Assembly (NCBI GenBank): GCA_025922715.1
Contig: JAICHH010000096.1
Location: 1-6,792, forward strand
Reading direction: 5' to 3'
Origin: Nitrososphaeraceae archaeon
GTDB taxonomy: Archaea; Thermoproteota; Nitrososphaeria; Nitrososphaerales; Nitrososphaeraceae
Length of the DNA stretch: 6,792 bases
Below the pieces are notes generated by a model. The model was not told where the DNA came from. It saw only the letters and a program-made list of their open reading frames with translations, and did no database searches. Each line of letters starts with the position of its first letter. Position 1 is the first letter of the stretch. Of this stretch, positions 1 to 5,941 are shown piece after piece. The translations under genes and the position numbers were made by a program.

Positions 1-263
1 CCATCTTCCTTATTGAAAACATATCGCTCACCATTTTTACTAATTGGATTCCAACTCCTTAACAATATACCTTGTTTTTCTATATTTTCATTAATAGTTT
101 TATCATAAACTTTTATATGCATAAAAAGTTTGAAATAAGTATTATTTGTATTATAGAGGTATTGTAAAGTATAATTGTTATAATTAATTTTTGATTTAAC
201 TTCTTGTTTTTTTTCTATTTCATCAAATTCTATTTCTTTCTTTTCTAATTTAGGATGTAACAT
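1..263 (-). CDS. Unknown protein, N-terminal part (runs off the left edge)
   Basis: An open frame of 87 full codons starts at ATG 263-261 and continues past base 1 without a stop. The first in-frame stop upstream (TAA at 275-273) lies only three codons before the ATG, so this start is well constrained. The visible part begins MLHPKLEKKEIEF, is rich in Lys and Glu for about 25 residues (probably a charged helix), and then becomes Asn- and Tyr-rich, with an aromatic segment near residue 70 (LLRSWNPISKNGERY). No signal peptide, membrane segment or catalytic motif is visible and I recognise no family. A TATA-like element sits about 26 bases upstream, which fits a leaderless transcript. A GGAG lies 14 bases before the ATG, too far for a typical ribosome binding site. 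That it is a real gene is likely; its function is unknown. Confidence 0.6.
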   Translation of the reverse strand, partial: MLHPKLEKKEIEFDEIEKKQEVKSKINYNNYTLQYLYNTNNTYFKLFMHIKVYDKTINENIEKQGILLRSWNPISKNGERYVFNKED

Positions 264-285
264 TATTTTATATTATTCTCCTACG

Positions 286-293
286 ATATATAG
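286..293 (-). promoter_or_regulatory. TATA box of the leftward gene starting at 263
   Basis: On the minus strand this reads CTATATAT and is centred about 26 bases before the ATG at 263. An archaeal transcript starting about 25 bases downstream of the box would begin at or next to the ATG, making the mRNA leaderless. A copy of the TAGTAAT heptamer (296-302) lies directly upstream of the box, where a regulator could affect TFB/TBP binding. Confidence 0.4.
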
Positions 294-466
294 GTTAGTA
301 ATATATTGATGTTTCTCTAATTTAATCTTTTTTAGCCATTGTAATAGACAAGTATAAGCTACAATGATAAGTTCATTTTTAGAATTCTCATGACTACAGA
401 ATGATGTACTATATTCCAAACTGAATAATAAAGTCAATAAGAATAAAATTAGGAATTATCTATAAT

Positions 467-508
467 ATAGTAATATTTAACTAACATTACTATCTTATAT
501 GTAGTAAT
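467..508. repeat. Three alternating TAGTAAT copies that can form competing hairpins
   Basis: TAGTAAT at 468-474, its reverse complement ATTACTA at 486-492, and TAGTAAT again at 502-508. The middle copy can pair with the left one (8 bp, 467-474 with 486-493, 11-nt loop) or with the right one (7 bp, 9-nt loop), but not with both. Further direct copies lie at 296-302 and at 613-619, the last inside the 3' end of the neighbouring coding region. A regulator-binding cluster or an RNA switch are both possible; neither is shown. Confidence 0.45.
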
Positions 509-529
509 CAATTTATTAACATACACAGC

Positions 530-540
530 AAAATAAAAAA
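530..540 (-). terminator. Possible T-tract terminator of the NADH dehydrogenase-like gene
   Basis: On the minus strand this reads TTTTTTATTTT, about 45 bases after the stop codon of the gene ending at 584. Archaeal RNA polymerase can terminate on U-rich runs without a hairpin. The region is AT-rich throughout, so the run is weak evidence alone. Confidence 0.3.
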
Positions 541-583
541 TCAATTTTAATTTTATAATAAAAGCAAGAAACATGTAAATTAA

Positions 584-1783
584 TTAATTAGATGACAGTA
601 TTTTTGCTGCCGTAGTAATCATAAAATTAAGAGATGAAGAAATTTGTGAAAATTTATCTTGCTCATAGGCTAACGAAGATATACCTCGTCCTCTGTTTTT
701 AATTGTTTTGATATAATTATCTATTAAGAAATCTTCAACATACTGACACAGAGAGCCACTTATAATAATTCCATTTATCATTCCTATACATCTGTTACCT
801 AGTGAAAGAATGCTACCCTGTTGCTCATAATAAAATTCAACCATTTTTTCTCCTTTCTCTTTTCTTAATATGTTCTTTGCAATGTTGATAGCTTGTCTTA
901 CCGCAAATTGAGCTAATTGTGGTGATATTTGTCCATTATCAAGAGGAAAGGCAGAGATATCTCCTGCTGCAAATGCATTATTATATCCCTCAATTTGAGA
1001 TAATTTATTTACAATAATTCTATTTGATCTTGTTTTCTTTATCGAAGGTATTATTTGTACGTCACTACCTTTCACTCCTGCAGTCCAAATTGACAAAGAA
1101 TTTTCTATAATTGTTCCATCACCTAATAAAACGGACGATGGATAAACTTCTATGATGGGATTGTTTGTAATTAGATTTATCTTATGGTTTATAAGAAATT
1201 TTTTTATTGTCTTAACTAATTTTGGATTCCAACCAGGAAGAATATCAGATTGAGCTTCAATTATAGTTATATTTATATTTTCTTTTGATGTTTCACTAAT
1301 AGCACCTGCTAAACTAATTCCTGTTGCGCCTCCTCCACATATTACAATATTGGAATCTTTTATCTTTTGTATTTTCTTTTGTAACTTTATTGCATCATCT
1401 AATGATCGAAAAGATTGAGAATATTCTTTAGCTCCTTTTATTCCAAAGAAAGCATTGGAAGAACCCAATGCAATTATTACATAGTCAAAATCATATTCTT
1501 TATTATTTGCTGTAAAAATATTCTGTTTGTCAAAATTTACTCCTATTACTAACTCCTTATAGAATTTTATATCATCCTTCATTAAATCATAAATAGAAAA
1601 TGAAATATCATTTGGTTTTTTTATATTCGCGCAAACTAATTGTATTTGCTGTAAAAGTTGATGAGAAGAATTTTGGTCAAAAATACTTATTTCATATTTT
1701 CTCTTATTATCATAGTCTGCTAACAAATTAGCAGCACAAAATATACCTGCATATCCCGAGCCCAATATACAAATTTTCCTCAT
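584..1783 (-). CDS. Type II NADH dehydrogenase-like FAD/NAD(P)-dependent oxidoreductase
   Basis: The 399-residue length is typical of NDH-2 flavoproteins, which pass electrons from NAD(P)H through FAD to membrane quinone without pumping protons. Visible motifs, in order: FAD-binding Rossmann loop GSGYAG (8-13); the first domain's second-strand end, IFDQNSSHQ (34-42), resembling the HxLxP-type region of the family; the ALG turn at 105-107; a second Rossmann loop GGGATG (150-155) with Glu176 at the end of its second strand, favouring NADH over NADPH; WTAGVK (233-238); AAGD (272-275) contacting the FAD ribityl chain; and AQFAVRQ (291-297), close to the quinone-site AQxAxQ signature. The C-terminal part (327-350, LSLGNRCIG...GSLCQ) matches the usual membrane-facing end. 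The Cys residues are scattered, without the catalytic arrangement of sulfide:quinone reductases, so that alternative is less likely. The ATG at 1783 gives the complete N-terminal strand before GSGYAG. It stands alone, with no respiratory genes nearby. Family assignment is firm; substrate is inferred. Confidence 0.9.
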   Translation of the reverse strand: MRKICILGSGYAGIFCAANLLADYDNKRKYEISIFDQNSSHQLLQQIQLVCANIKKPNDISFSIYDLMKDDIKFYKELVIGVNFDKQNIFTANNKEYDFDYVIIALGSSNAFFGIKGAKEYSQSFRSLDDAIKLQKKIQKIKDSNIVICGGGATGISLAGAISETSKENINITIIEAQSDILPGWNPKLVKTIKKFLINHKINLITNNPIIEVYPSSVLLGDGTIIENSLSIWTAGVKGSDVQIIPSIKKTRSNRIIVNKLSQIEGYNNAFAAGDISAFPLDNGQISPQLAQFAVRQAINIAKNILRKEKGEKMVEFYYEQQGSILSLGNRCIGMINGIIISGSLCQYVEDFLIDNYIKTIKNRGRGISSLAYEQDKFSQISSSLNFMITTAAKILSSN

Positions 1784-2302
1784 TCAAATTTTCATAAATC
1801 CTAAAGAAGTATAATCCTTTGGATGTCAAATATATTTCTACATATCCTAATAATAAAATAAAACTACTTTAAGCTTTCCATGTTTACCTTCTTTTTAACT
1901 ATATAATTAATGGTAGATATATAAAAAATAATTAAATTACATATATTTGATATTTATAATATAAATTTATTTTATAATGTTACAATTTGTAATTAGATAT
2001 TGTCATCTATTATTAATGTTCATGATTCATTTTTTAATAAAAGTTTTTGAGTATGTAATTATACACAAATACTTACTATAATATACGAAATAAACTATAA
2101 TTTAAGTAGATTTAGTACTCTTGATTACAATAGTCATTATCAATTGAATAAAAATCTATCTAAAAAAAAGAAAATTCTTTTCATGTTATTAACAGAAATC
2201 ATTGTTCTATTAAATCAATTCTAAAATTATTTAATACAATAAGAGATCTTATTTGCTAAATTCAATAATTATTCTTTATTGCTTAATTTAAAAAATTGTT
2301 GC
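1784..2302. other. AT-rich non-coding spacer
   Basis: No reading frame with protein-like content was found on either strand; the longest ATG frames I read are about 20 codons. Besides the TATA box at 1807-1814, the only structure noted is an interrupted palindrome, AAAAGAA-aa-TTCTTTT, at 2166-2181, which is not remarkable in DNA this rich in A and T. Confidence 0.4.
1807..1814 (-). promoter_or_regulatory. TATA box of the NADH dehydrogenase-like gene
   Basis: On the minus strand this reads TTATACTT, centred 27-28 bases before the ATG at 1783. It would place the transcript start within a few bases of the start codon. AAAGGA lies just upstream, where a TFB recognition element would sit. Confidence 0.35.
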
Positions 2303-2349
2303 TAGGTTATAAAAAACCTACCCACAATAATAATGAAAGATTTATTGTG
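2303..2349 (-). terminator. Two adjacent hairpins after the winged-helix gene
   Basis: In the direction of transcription the first hairpin is an 8-bp perfect stem, CACAATAA (2349-2342) with TTATTGTG (2330-2323), around an 11-nt loop, beginning 17 bases after the stop codon. Two bases later comes TAGGTT (2320-2315) with AACCTA (2308-2303), a 6-bp stem whose 6-nt loop is T-rich. A T6 run follows at 2291-2296. The layout suits a transcription end or an mRNA 3'-stabilising structure. The first stem also carries the heptamer found in the gene's promoter dyad, so a protein-binding role is an alternative. Confidence 0.4.
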
Positions 2350-2366
2350 ATAAATAAGAGGTTAAT

Positions 2367-2621
2367 TTATTTTAGCTTAGTTTGTAACAATTCTCCCATT
2401 TCATTGTGCATTTTAAGTAAGTTCAATCCTTTTTCTGTAGTTTTGTATTTTTGATTCCCTTCAAGATATTCTAAAAGAGCGTTCTCAATCAAAACAGAAA
2501 GATATTCTCTCAATTGTGCATAACTTAGAAAAGCTTTGTACATAATTTTTGTCTTGGTTGCTCCTCCATTAGCTGCCTCTAGTATCATTGATACTATTTC
2601 TGTTCTACTTCTGTATTTCAT
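2367..2621 (-). CDS. Small winged helix-turn-helix DNA-binding protein (PF14947/ArnR1-like)
   Basis: This 84-residue protein is nearly all one winged-helix domain: helix 1 around residues 4-17 (SRTEIVSMILEAA), helix 2 around 22-30 (TKTKIMYKA), recognition helix around 33-49 (SYAQLREYLSVLIENAL), a beta-wing at 50-62 (LEYLEGNQKYKTT), and a final helix at 63-81 (GLNLLKMHNEMGELLQTK). In the PF14947 and Sso10a-type families such a last helix forms an antiparallel coiled coil that makes the dimer. Single-domain proteins of this form are very common in Nitrososphaeria and have no ligand domain, so they are expected to bind DNA directly. A 13-bp dyad overlapping the TATA box suggests autoregulation, and it faces the divergent gene at 2913, a second possible target. 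The ATG at 2621 fits the TATA spacing and the family's usual start, MKYRSRTEI. Fold is secure; target is inferred. Confidence 0.85.
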   Translation of the reverse strand: MKYRSRTEIVSMILEAANGGATKTKIMYKAFLSYAQLREYLSVLIENALLEYLEGNQKYKTTEKGLNLLKMHNEMGELLQTKLK

Positions 2622-2648
2622 ATTCTTTACTTTACCAATTTGTTTATT

Positions 2649-2656
2649 TTAATATA
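2649..2656 (-). promoter_or_regulatory. TATA box of the winged-helix gene
   Basis: On the minus strand this reads TATATTAA, continuing into AAATAAA, centred 26-31 bases before the ATG at 2621 depending on which part is used. The expected transcript start is at most a few bases ahead of the start codon. Confidence 0.4.
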
Positions 2657-2667
2657 TTGTCACAATA
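2655..2667. promoter_or_regulatory. Perfect 13-bp dyad overlapping the promoter, candidate operator
   Basis: TATTGTCACAATA is a perfect inverted repeat with 6-bp arms around one central base. It overlaps the upstream edge of the TATA box of the winged-helix gene, so a bound dimer would block TBP/TFB. The right arm, CACAATA, recurs at 2323-2329 and its complement TATTGTG at 2343-2349, just past the other end of the same gene. Binding by the gene's own product is the simplest reading but is inference. Confidence 0.45.
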
Positions 2668-2882
2668 GCAGGTAAAAAAGTTATAGAAAAAGGATAAATT
2701 TATTGGGATAACTCTTCGAAAAGAAAATTAACAAATCATCGCCATTTTAAATCCAAATTAGTATATCATTATATCAATTCTGATTTTTAATTTCAATTAA
2801 TCACAACAATATATAATACTTTTTTTTATTAATTTTTCTATAATTAAATTAGTGTATTGTTTACTTTAATTTGTATAGATAC

Positions 2883-2890
2883 TTATAAAA
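2883..2890 (+). promoter_or_regulatory. TATA box of the exported Asn-rich protein gene
   Basis: TTATAAAA is centred about 26 bases before the ATG at 2913, again implying a leaderless mRNA. With the promoter of the winged-helix gene it makes a divergent pair within a 291-bp spacer (2622-2912), which is otherwise featureless apart from the dyad and a T8 run near 2820. Confidence 0.45.
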
Positions 2891-2912
2891 ATGAAATCTT
2901 ATTGTTTTTTAT

Positions 2913-3206
2913 ATGGGATTTCAAAGAACTTTAGGAATGGGAACTATATTTATCATATTGACAATATGTTTACTTCCAATTTATGGTCAGAATAGGATGA
3001 ATAATACCGCAAACACAATAGAAAATACTGCTGAGGAAAATAAAAACATCGATTTGAATAATGTAAATAAAGGGACAAATAAATTGGAAGGAATAGATTC
3101 TTCAGAACTGCTTAATCAGGTTGGTGAAGCTGCTAAAAAAATAGCAATAGGAGGAGCTAATGTTTTGTCTAATATTAGCGGAGAGATTAAAAAAGGTCTT
3201 CAATAA
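2913..3206 (+). CDS. Small exported Asn-rich protein of unknown function
   Basis: The 97 residues open with a clear secretion signal: a basic start (MGFQR), a hydrophobic core at 7-24 (MGTIFIILTICLLPI), and a likely cleavage after Gly25 (IYG|Q). The mature part begins with a polar, Asn/Thr/Glu-rich stretch (26-60, probably disordered) and ends with a likely amphipathic helix (63-97, including LLNQVGEAAKKIAIGGANVL and GEIKKGL). Two N-glycosylation sequons are visible, at Asn30 and Asn87. No family is recognised. ATG 2913 is the first in its frame after the TGA at 2892-2894; an ATG at 2891 is out of frame, and an internal start at Met9 (2937) would still leave the signal core intact. The amphipathic end could bind a membrane or oligomerise. 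It is divergent from the winged-helix gene, which could control it. Confidence 0.65.
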   Translation: MGFQRTLGMGTIFIILTICLLPIYGQNRMNNTANTIENTAEENKNIDLNNVNKGTNKLEGIDSSELLNQVGEAAKKIAIGGANVLSNISGEIKKGLQ

Positions 3207-3737
3207 AAGAGATTGATGAATTAAACTGGATTGCCTATAACAATTTCGAGTATTCGCAATAAGAAATCTCTAAATTCTTTTAGTACTAGTCTAATTCTAT
3301 GATAATTTAAAGACTCATGACCGGAACTTAATTTCGAATTTATTCAACCAACAAATATAATATATAGTAAACGATTAAAGACTAATATCGTCAAACCTCT
3401 CAGTTAAACAAAGATGGCAAAAATCTATAGATATTTTACCAACGATAATATTTTATCTTTATTTATTTTAATAGTTCATAGCTGTGTTTCATTCTTATGA
3501 AATAATACTTTTTATATTTACTGTTATTTTCTAGCTTAATGGTCAAAACCATATGACTCATCGAAATGTACCATTCAAAGACTAAATAATTATCCATCTA
3601 CATAATTCCTTAAATTTAAATATATCAAATAATTATTGAAAGATGAAACTCAATTAATCTATTTGGTCTTATAAAGCTAAAAAGTAAAAGTGATTACCTA
3701 TGGAAATAATAATATAATATATGGTTAAAATAACAGT
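3207..3737. other. Non-coding stretch between convergent genes
   Basis: It lies between the rightward exported-protein gene and the leftward gene ending at 3773. It contains no long frame and no tRNA-like fold that I could see. Small items: a 10-bp palindrome, ATCTATAGAT, at 3423-3432; AAAGACT repeated three times; and a 28-codon ATG frame at 3414-3500 that would encode a hydrophobic-tailed peptide, discussed as a finding and not called as a gene. Confidence 0.4.
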
Positions 3738-3769
3738 AAAAAAAAATTTATAATATTTTTTTTAAAAAA
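3738..3769 (-). terminator. T-tract terminator of the RskA-like exported protein gene
   Basis: On the minus strand, immediately after the stop codon at 3775-3773, there is a T6 run (3769-3764), an A8 run, and about 20 bases later a T9 run (3746-3738). Poly-U tracts placed right after a stop codon are the usual intrinsic termination signal in archaea. The A/T runs could also pair as a weak hairpin. Confidence 0.5.
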
Positions 3770-3772
3770 TTA

Positions 3773-4231
3773 TTATTGCCCAAACGGGCTACTCAATGGT
3801 GCACCTGCTACCACACCGGCTGGATTAGGATCAGGGTCATCAACTGGTTCTGCCGTGACATAAAATACAGTATAGGTGTAGGGGTTTACCATTGTTTGGT
3901 TTACACTGAGAGTATCATCTTGATTAAATTTACCTAAACTTAACGAATAGCCTGATGCATCACCCTTATCTTCTAACCATCCTTCATATACCTGCTCATT
4001 TGCTGGAGGGACATCCATTTCAGCAGTCGCGATAACAGTATCATTTTGAACAGACATTTCCAAGCTTCCTTTCTTGTCTCCTCCATGCAGACTATCACCT
4101 GTCGGAGCAGTTAAATCTGTAGTGATCTGTTGTGCTAATGAAGTTTGGAGAAAATTAGGAGTTATGCTAATTAATGTTCCAAGTACAATTAAAAAAGTAA
4201 ACGTAGTTGTACTTATTTTCAATCTTTGCAT
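3773..4231 (-). CDS. Exported protein with an RskA-type (anti-sigma-K C-terminal-like) domain
   Basis: The 152 residues start with a strong signal peptide: MQRLK, a hydrophobic core at about 9-24, and a cleavage site after SLA at 34 (SLA|QQ). The mature part appears beta-rich. Residues 82-102 (YEGWLEDKGDASGYSLSLGKF) and 121-144 (TVFYVTAEPVDD, then NPAGVVAGAP) follow the pattern of the extracellular beta-sandwich of RskA anti-sigma factors: YxxWL, then a glycine and GxF, then a VTxEP strand and a Pro-rich exit. What is missing is equally clear: no cytoplasmic zinc-binding anti-sigma domain and no anchoring helix beyond the signal. Archaea have no sigma factors, so an anti-sigma role is excluded and the domain is probably reused as a secreted or cell-surface fold. 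The sequence appears less AT-rich than its surroundings, hinting at different constraint or origin. Being a secreted protein is firm; the domain match was made by eye. Confidence 0.75.
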   Translation of the reverse strand: MQRLKISTTTFTFLIVLGTLISITPNFLQTSLAQQITTDLTAPTGDSLHGGDKKGSLEMSVQNDTVIATAEMDVPPANEQVYEGWLEDKGDASGYSLSLGKFNQDDTLSVNQTMVNPYTYTVFYVTAEPVDDPDPNPAGVVAGAPLSSPFGQ

Positions 4232-4253
4232 TGACTCTAATTAGTTTATTACA

Positions 4254-4262
4254 TATTAATAA
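4254..4262 (-). promoter_or_regulatory. TATA box of the RskA-like exported protein gene
   Basis: On the minus strand this reads TTATTAATA, centred about 27 bases before the ATG at 4231. It fits the leaderless spacing seen at the other genes in the window. Confidence 0.4.
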
Positions 4263-4762
4263 GTTTCTTTTACAAATTTAATTTTATAAAAATGAGATAT
4301 TAATTGGTCGAACCTAATTATAATATCAGACTCTGGACATCGAGTCATTCCTCTATCTATTTCTTTTCATTTTCGGATTTAGTAGACTAGTATTAATATC
4401 AAAACATCTAACACTTTGTCTTAAGCCTCTTTTTTTGAGAATGATTTTATAAATTATCCAGGCAGTTTGGACATTGGTCTATTAATCCATAACTCTTCCT
4501 TGTTACTTTGATTTCTCTTATTTTCCTTTATTTTAATTTACTGATACATCATTATACAAAAGAGAATTAGGACATCAGCCTTACCTGCTATTACCAAACT
4601 ATGATTAAATTTTATTTACAATATTGAGAAGTTGGTGTCACTTATATTGGTACCCTATCATACGGGTGTCGCTTTTTCATACACGTATTTAAATTAGGTG
4701 TTTCTAAGTTTACTTTCAATCACTTTGCCTTTATTGTCTCATTTATTAATCCATATTAAGAT

Positions 4763-4777
4763 AACGATTTCATCGTT
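4763..4777. repeat. 15-bp dyad AACGAT-ttc-ATCGTT beside a TA-rich box
   Basis: Perfect 6-bp arms around a 3-base centre, with more G and C than the surrounding DNA, immediately left of the TATA-like run at 4780-4797. The pairing of a dyad with a TATA-like box resembles a regulated archaeal promoter, but no gene follows on either strand within leaderless distance. A small hairpin of an unannotated transcript is the other option. Confidence 0.3.
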
Positions 4778-4980
4778 GTAATATATATATTAATAAATTT
4801 TCGATATTTATAGTAGTCATTTTTTTATTGTTAAAATCGAATTAGATGAAGGAATAGTGGAGAAAAGCCTCAATATTTAATGTTTAAAACATAAATGTTA
4901 TCAAATCCAACAGACTAAGATTATGAAAAATGGTCAAATTTGTGTTTAGAGGGATCAATTAATATTACATGTAGCAGATT

Positions 4981-4997
4981 TTGTTATGTTATAACAA
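4981..4997. repeat. 17-bp dyad TTGTTAT-gtt-ATAACAA
   Basis: Perfect 7-bp arms around a 3-base centre, shortly after an 8-bp palindrome, TACATGTA, at 4966-4973. It could be a binding site for a dimeric regulator or a hairpin. No gene lies near it, and short dyads do arise by chance in DNA this rich in A and T. Confidence 0.25.
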
Positions 4998-5481
4998 TTA
5001 CATACAAGGGGTAGAGTTACGGAATGTGATGTAATCAATTAATTTTTATCGATTTATATATCTCATGTGTACCATACCTTTTTAAAAATATTATTAACAA
5101 CTAAAGTATTGAGAAAAATCAAATACTTGGCACTAATTTTATTTTATCATTACTCCTAATTCAACTTTCAATTTACTATGAAAAATAATAAAGAATTATG
5201 GTGTTTGTATTTGAAACTGTAAACCGATATATGAAACTTGTTCGAGATGTGATCAATTTTTTCATAATCTGAATCCAGCAGTTATTCTAACACATCTTAT
5301 AAATAGAATCATAATTGGCTTTGAATAACAATAAAAAGGAAACTTAGTTCTAATGATTGTAGCTAAATTTAGATAAGCACTTAATATGACGATAAAATAT
5401 GGATAATATTAATAATTTTATCAGCCTATAAATGTGAGAATATTATTATATTAGATAATAAAAAGATTTACTAAGATAGTA

Positions 5482-5496
5482 TATGTAGGATAAAAT
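5482..5496 (+). repeat. Left arm of a 15-bp inverted repeat around the CC/CxxC gene
   Basis: TATGTAGGATAAAAT here is the exact reverse complement of 5985-5999. The two arms point inward and enclose 518 bp containing the gene at 5533-5922 and its TATA box. No target-site duplication is visible outside the arms. Confidence 0.5.
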
Positions 5497-5532
5497 ATGT
5501 AAAAAGTTATAATGATAGGTTTTATAGTTCAT

Positions 5533-5922
5533 TTAGTTTTTAATTTCATCTCCATGAATCCTTTGTAAATTAAATTTTTCACCACAAAATGGACAAAACT
5601 TAAATCCTTTCTTGTCATCACCTAACTTTGTATGTCCTATGCTATTAACAATGATAAAAACCACATTTGGTTCTTTCATAACCTCGATATCATCATATTC
5701 AAAATATTCAGGATCTTCTAAATCTATTAAAAAAGTATCTTCTAAATCATTACAACAATAACCCAGTCTATTGTATAAGATAAAACTTGTATATCCAGCG
5801 TGTGTTTCTATACTGGAATTGTTATTTTCATCTATTTCTAATTCAGATGTCGCCTCTAAATCATAATATATTTTCATAAGTTTTGTTCTAAAATGATTAC
5901 AAATTTTTGTTAATAAATTCAT
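5533..5922 (-). CDS. Unknown acidic protein with CC and CxxC (possible zinc knuckle)
   Basis: A 129-residue protein with no signal peptide or membrane segment. After a basic start (1-18) it is strongly acidic (Asp/Glu clusters at 21-39 and 60-80), with likely beta strands at 44-55 (YTSFILYNRLGY) and 87-93 (VVFIIVN). Cys56-Cys57 and Cys110-Pro-Phe-Cys113 (FKFCPFCGEKF) could together hold a zinc ion. A lone CPxCG knuckle near the C-terminus, with a CC pair some 50 residues earlier, recurs in small uncharacterised bacterial and phage proteins such as DUF6980, but I cannot assign it. The TATA box fits the ATG at 5922; Met16 (5877, MKIYYDLEAT) is a plausible shorter start, since the first 15 residues look unlike the rest. 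A perfect 15-bp inverted repeat encloses the gene, raising the possibility that it moved in as a unit. Likely a real gene; function unknown. Confidence 0.65.
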   Translation of the reverse strand: MNLLTKICNHFRTKLMKIYYDLEATSELEIDENNNSSIETHAGYTSFILYNRLGYCCNDLEDTFLIDLEDPEYFEYDDIEVMKEPNVVFIIVNSIGHTKLGDDKKGFKFCPFCGEKFNLQRIHGDEIKN

Positions 5923-5941
5923 TTAGGTTCCAAAAAATTAA

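Larger units (their letters stand above)
264..583. other. Non-coding spacer with a promoter and a TAGTAAT cluster
   Basis: This stretch between the 3' end of the NADH dehydrogenase-like gene and the start of the left-edge gene has no credible reading frame. It holds the TATA box of the left gene, three direct copies and one inverted copy of TAGTAAT (a fifth copy lies just outside, at 613-619), and an A-run at 530-540 that reads as a T-tract on the minus strand. Confidence 0.5.
4263..5481. other. Long gene-free stretch with several dyads
   Basis: About 1.2 kb without a frame I would call a gene on either strand; the candidates are interrupted within 15-30 codons. It contains short perfect dyads (4763-4777, 4880-4892, 4981-4997, plus a 5-bp stem at 4329-4346), a long TA alternation at 4780-4791, and a 10-bp direct repeat, ATCAATTAAT, near 4954 and 5033. 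No tRNA, rRNA or C/D-box RNA was recognised. It may hold an unrecognised non-coding RNA, a long regulatory zone, or the remains of a lost gene. Confidence 0.4.

Noticed and set aside
584..1783. Sulfide:quinone oxidoreductase as the identity of the flavoprotein.
   Set aside because: The Cys residues are scattered and do not match the conserved catalytic arrangement, whereas the AQxAxxQ segment and C-terminal pattern fit NDH-2 better.
2016..2081. A roughly 21-codon plus-strand frame in the spacer upstream of the NADH dehydrogenase-like gene.
   Set aside because: Length and composition are what random AT-rich DNA gives; no promoter element is evident.
2166..2181. Interrupted palindrome AAAAGAA-aa-TTCTTTT.
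   Set aside because: Made almost wholly of A and T, with a 2-base centre; expected by chance at this composition and not placed at a promoter.
3213..3275. A TTGATGA box after the exported-protein gene, considered as the C box of a C/D-box guide RNA.
   Set aside because: No CTGA D or D' boxes occur at suitable spacing and no terminal stem is present.
4295..4350. A tRNA-like T-loop (GGTTCGACC on the minus strand) near a 5-bp stem, GACTC/GAGTC.
   Set aside because: The T-arm does not pair, and no acceptor stem or anticodon arm could be drawn around it.
4405..4520. A minus-strand fragment with CPNC (bases 4462-4473) followed by QKKRLKTKC, resembling the zinc ribbon of a decayed transposase.
   Set aside because: The frame is broken by stops on both sides within about 26 codons, the second Cys pair is absent and no further transposase motif follows. 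Chance similarity cannot be excluded.
5198..5272. A 24-residue plus-strand frame (MVFVFETVNRYMKLV...) in the gene-free stretch.
   Set aside because: Very short, no TATA box at the leaderless distance used by the other genes, and flanked by stops.
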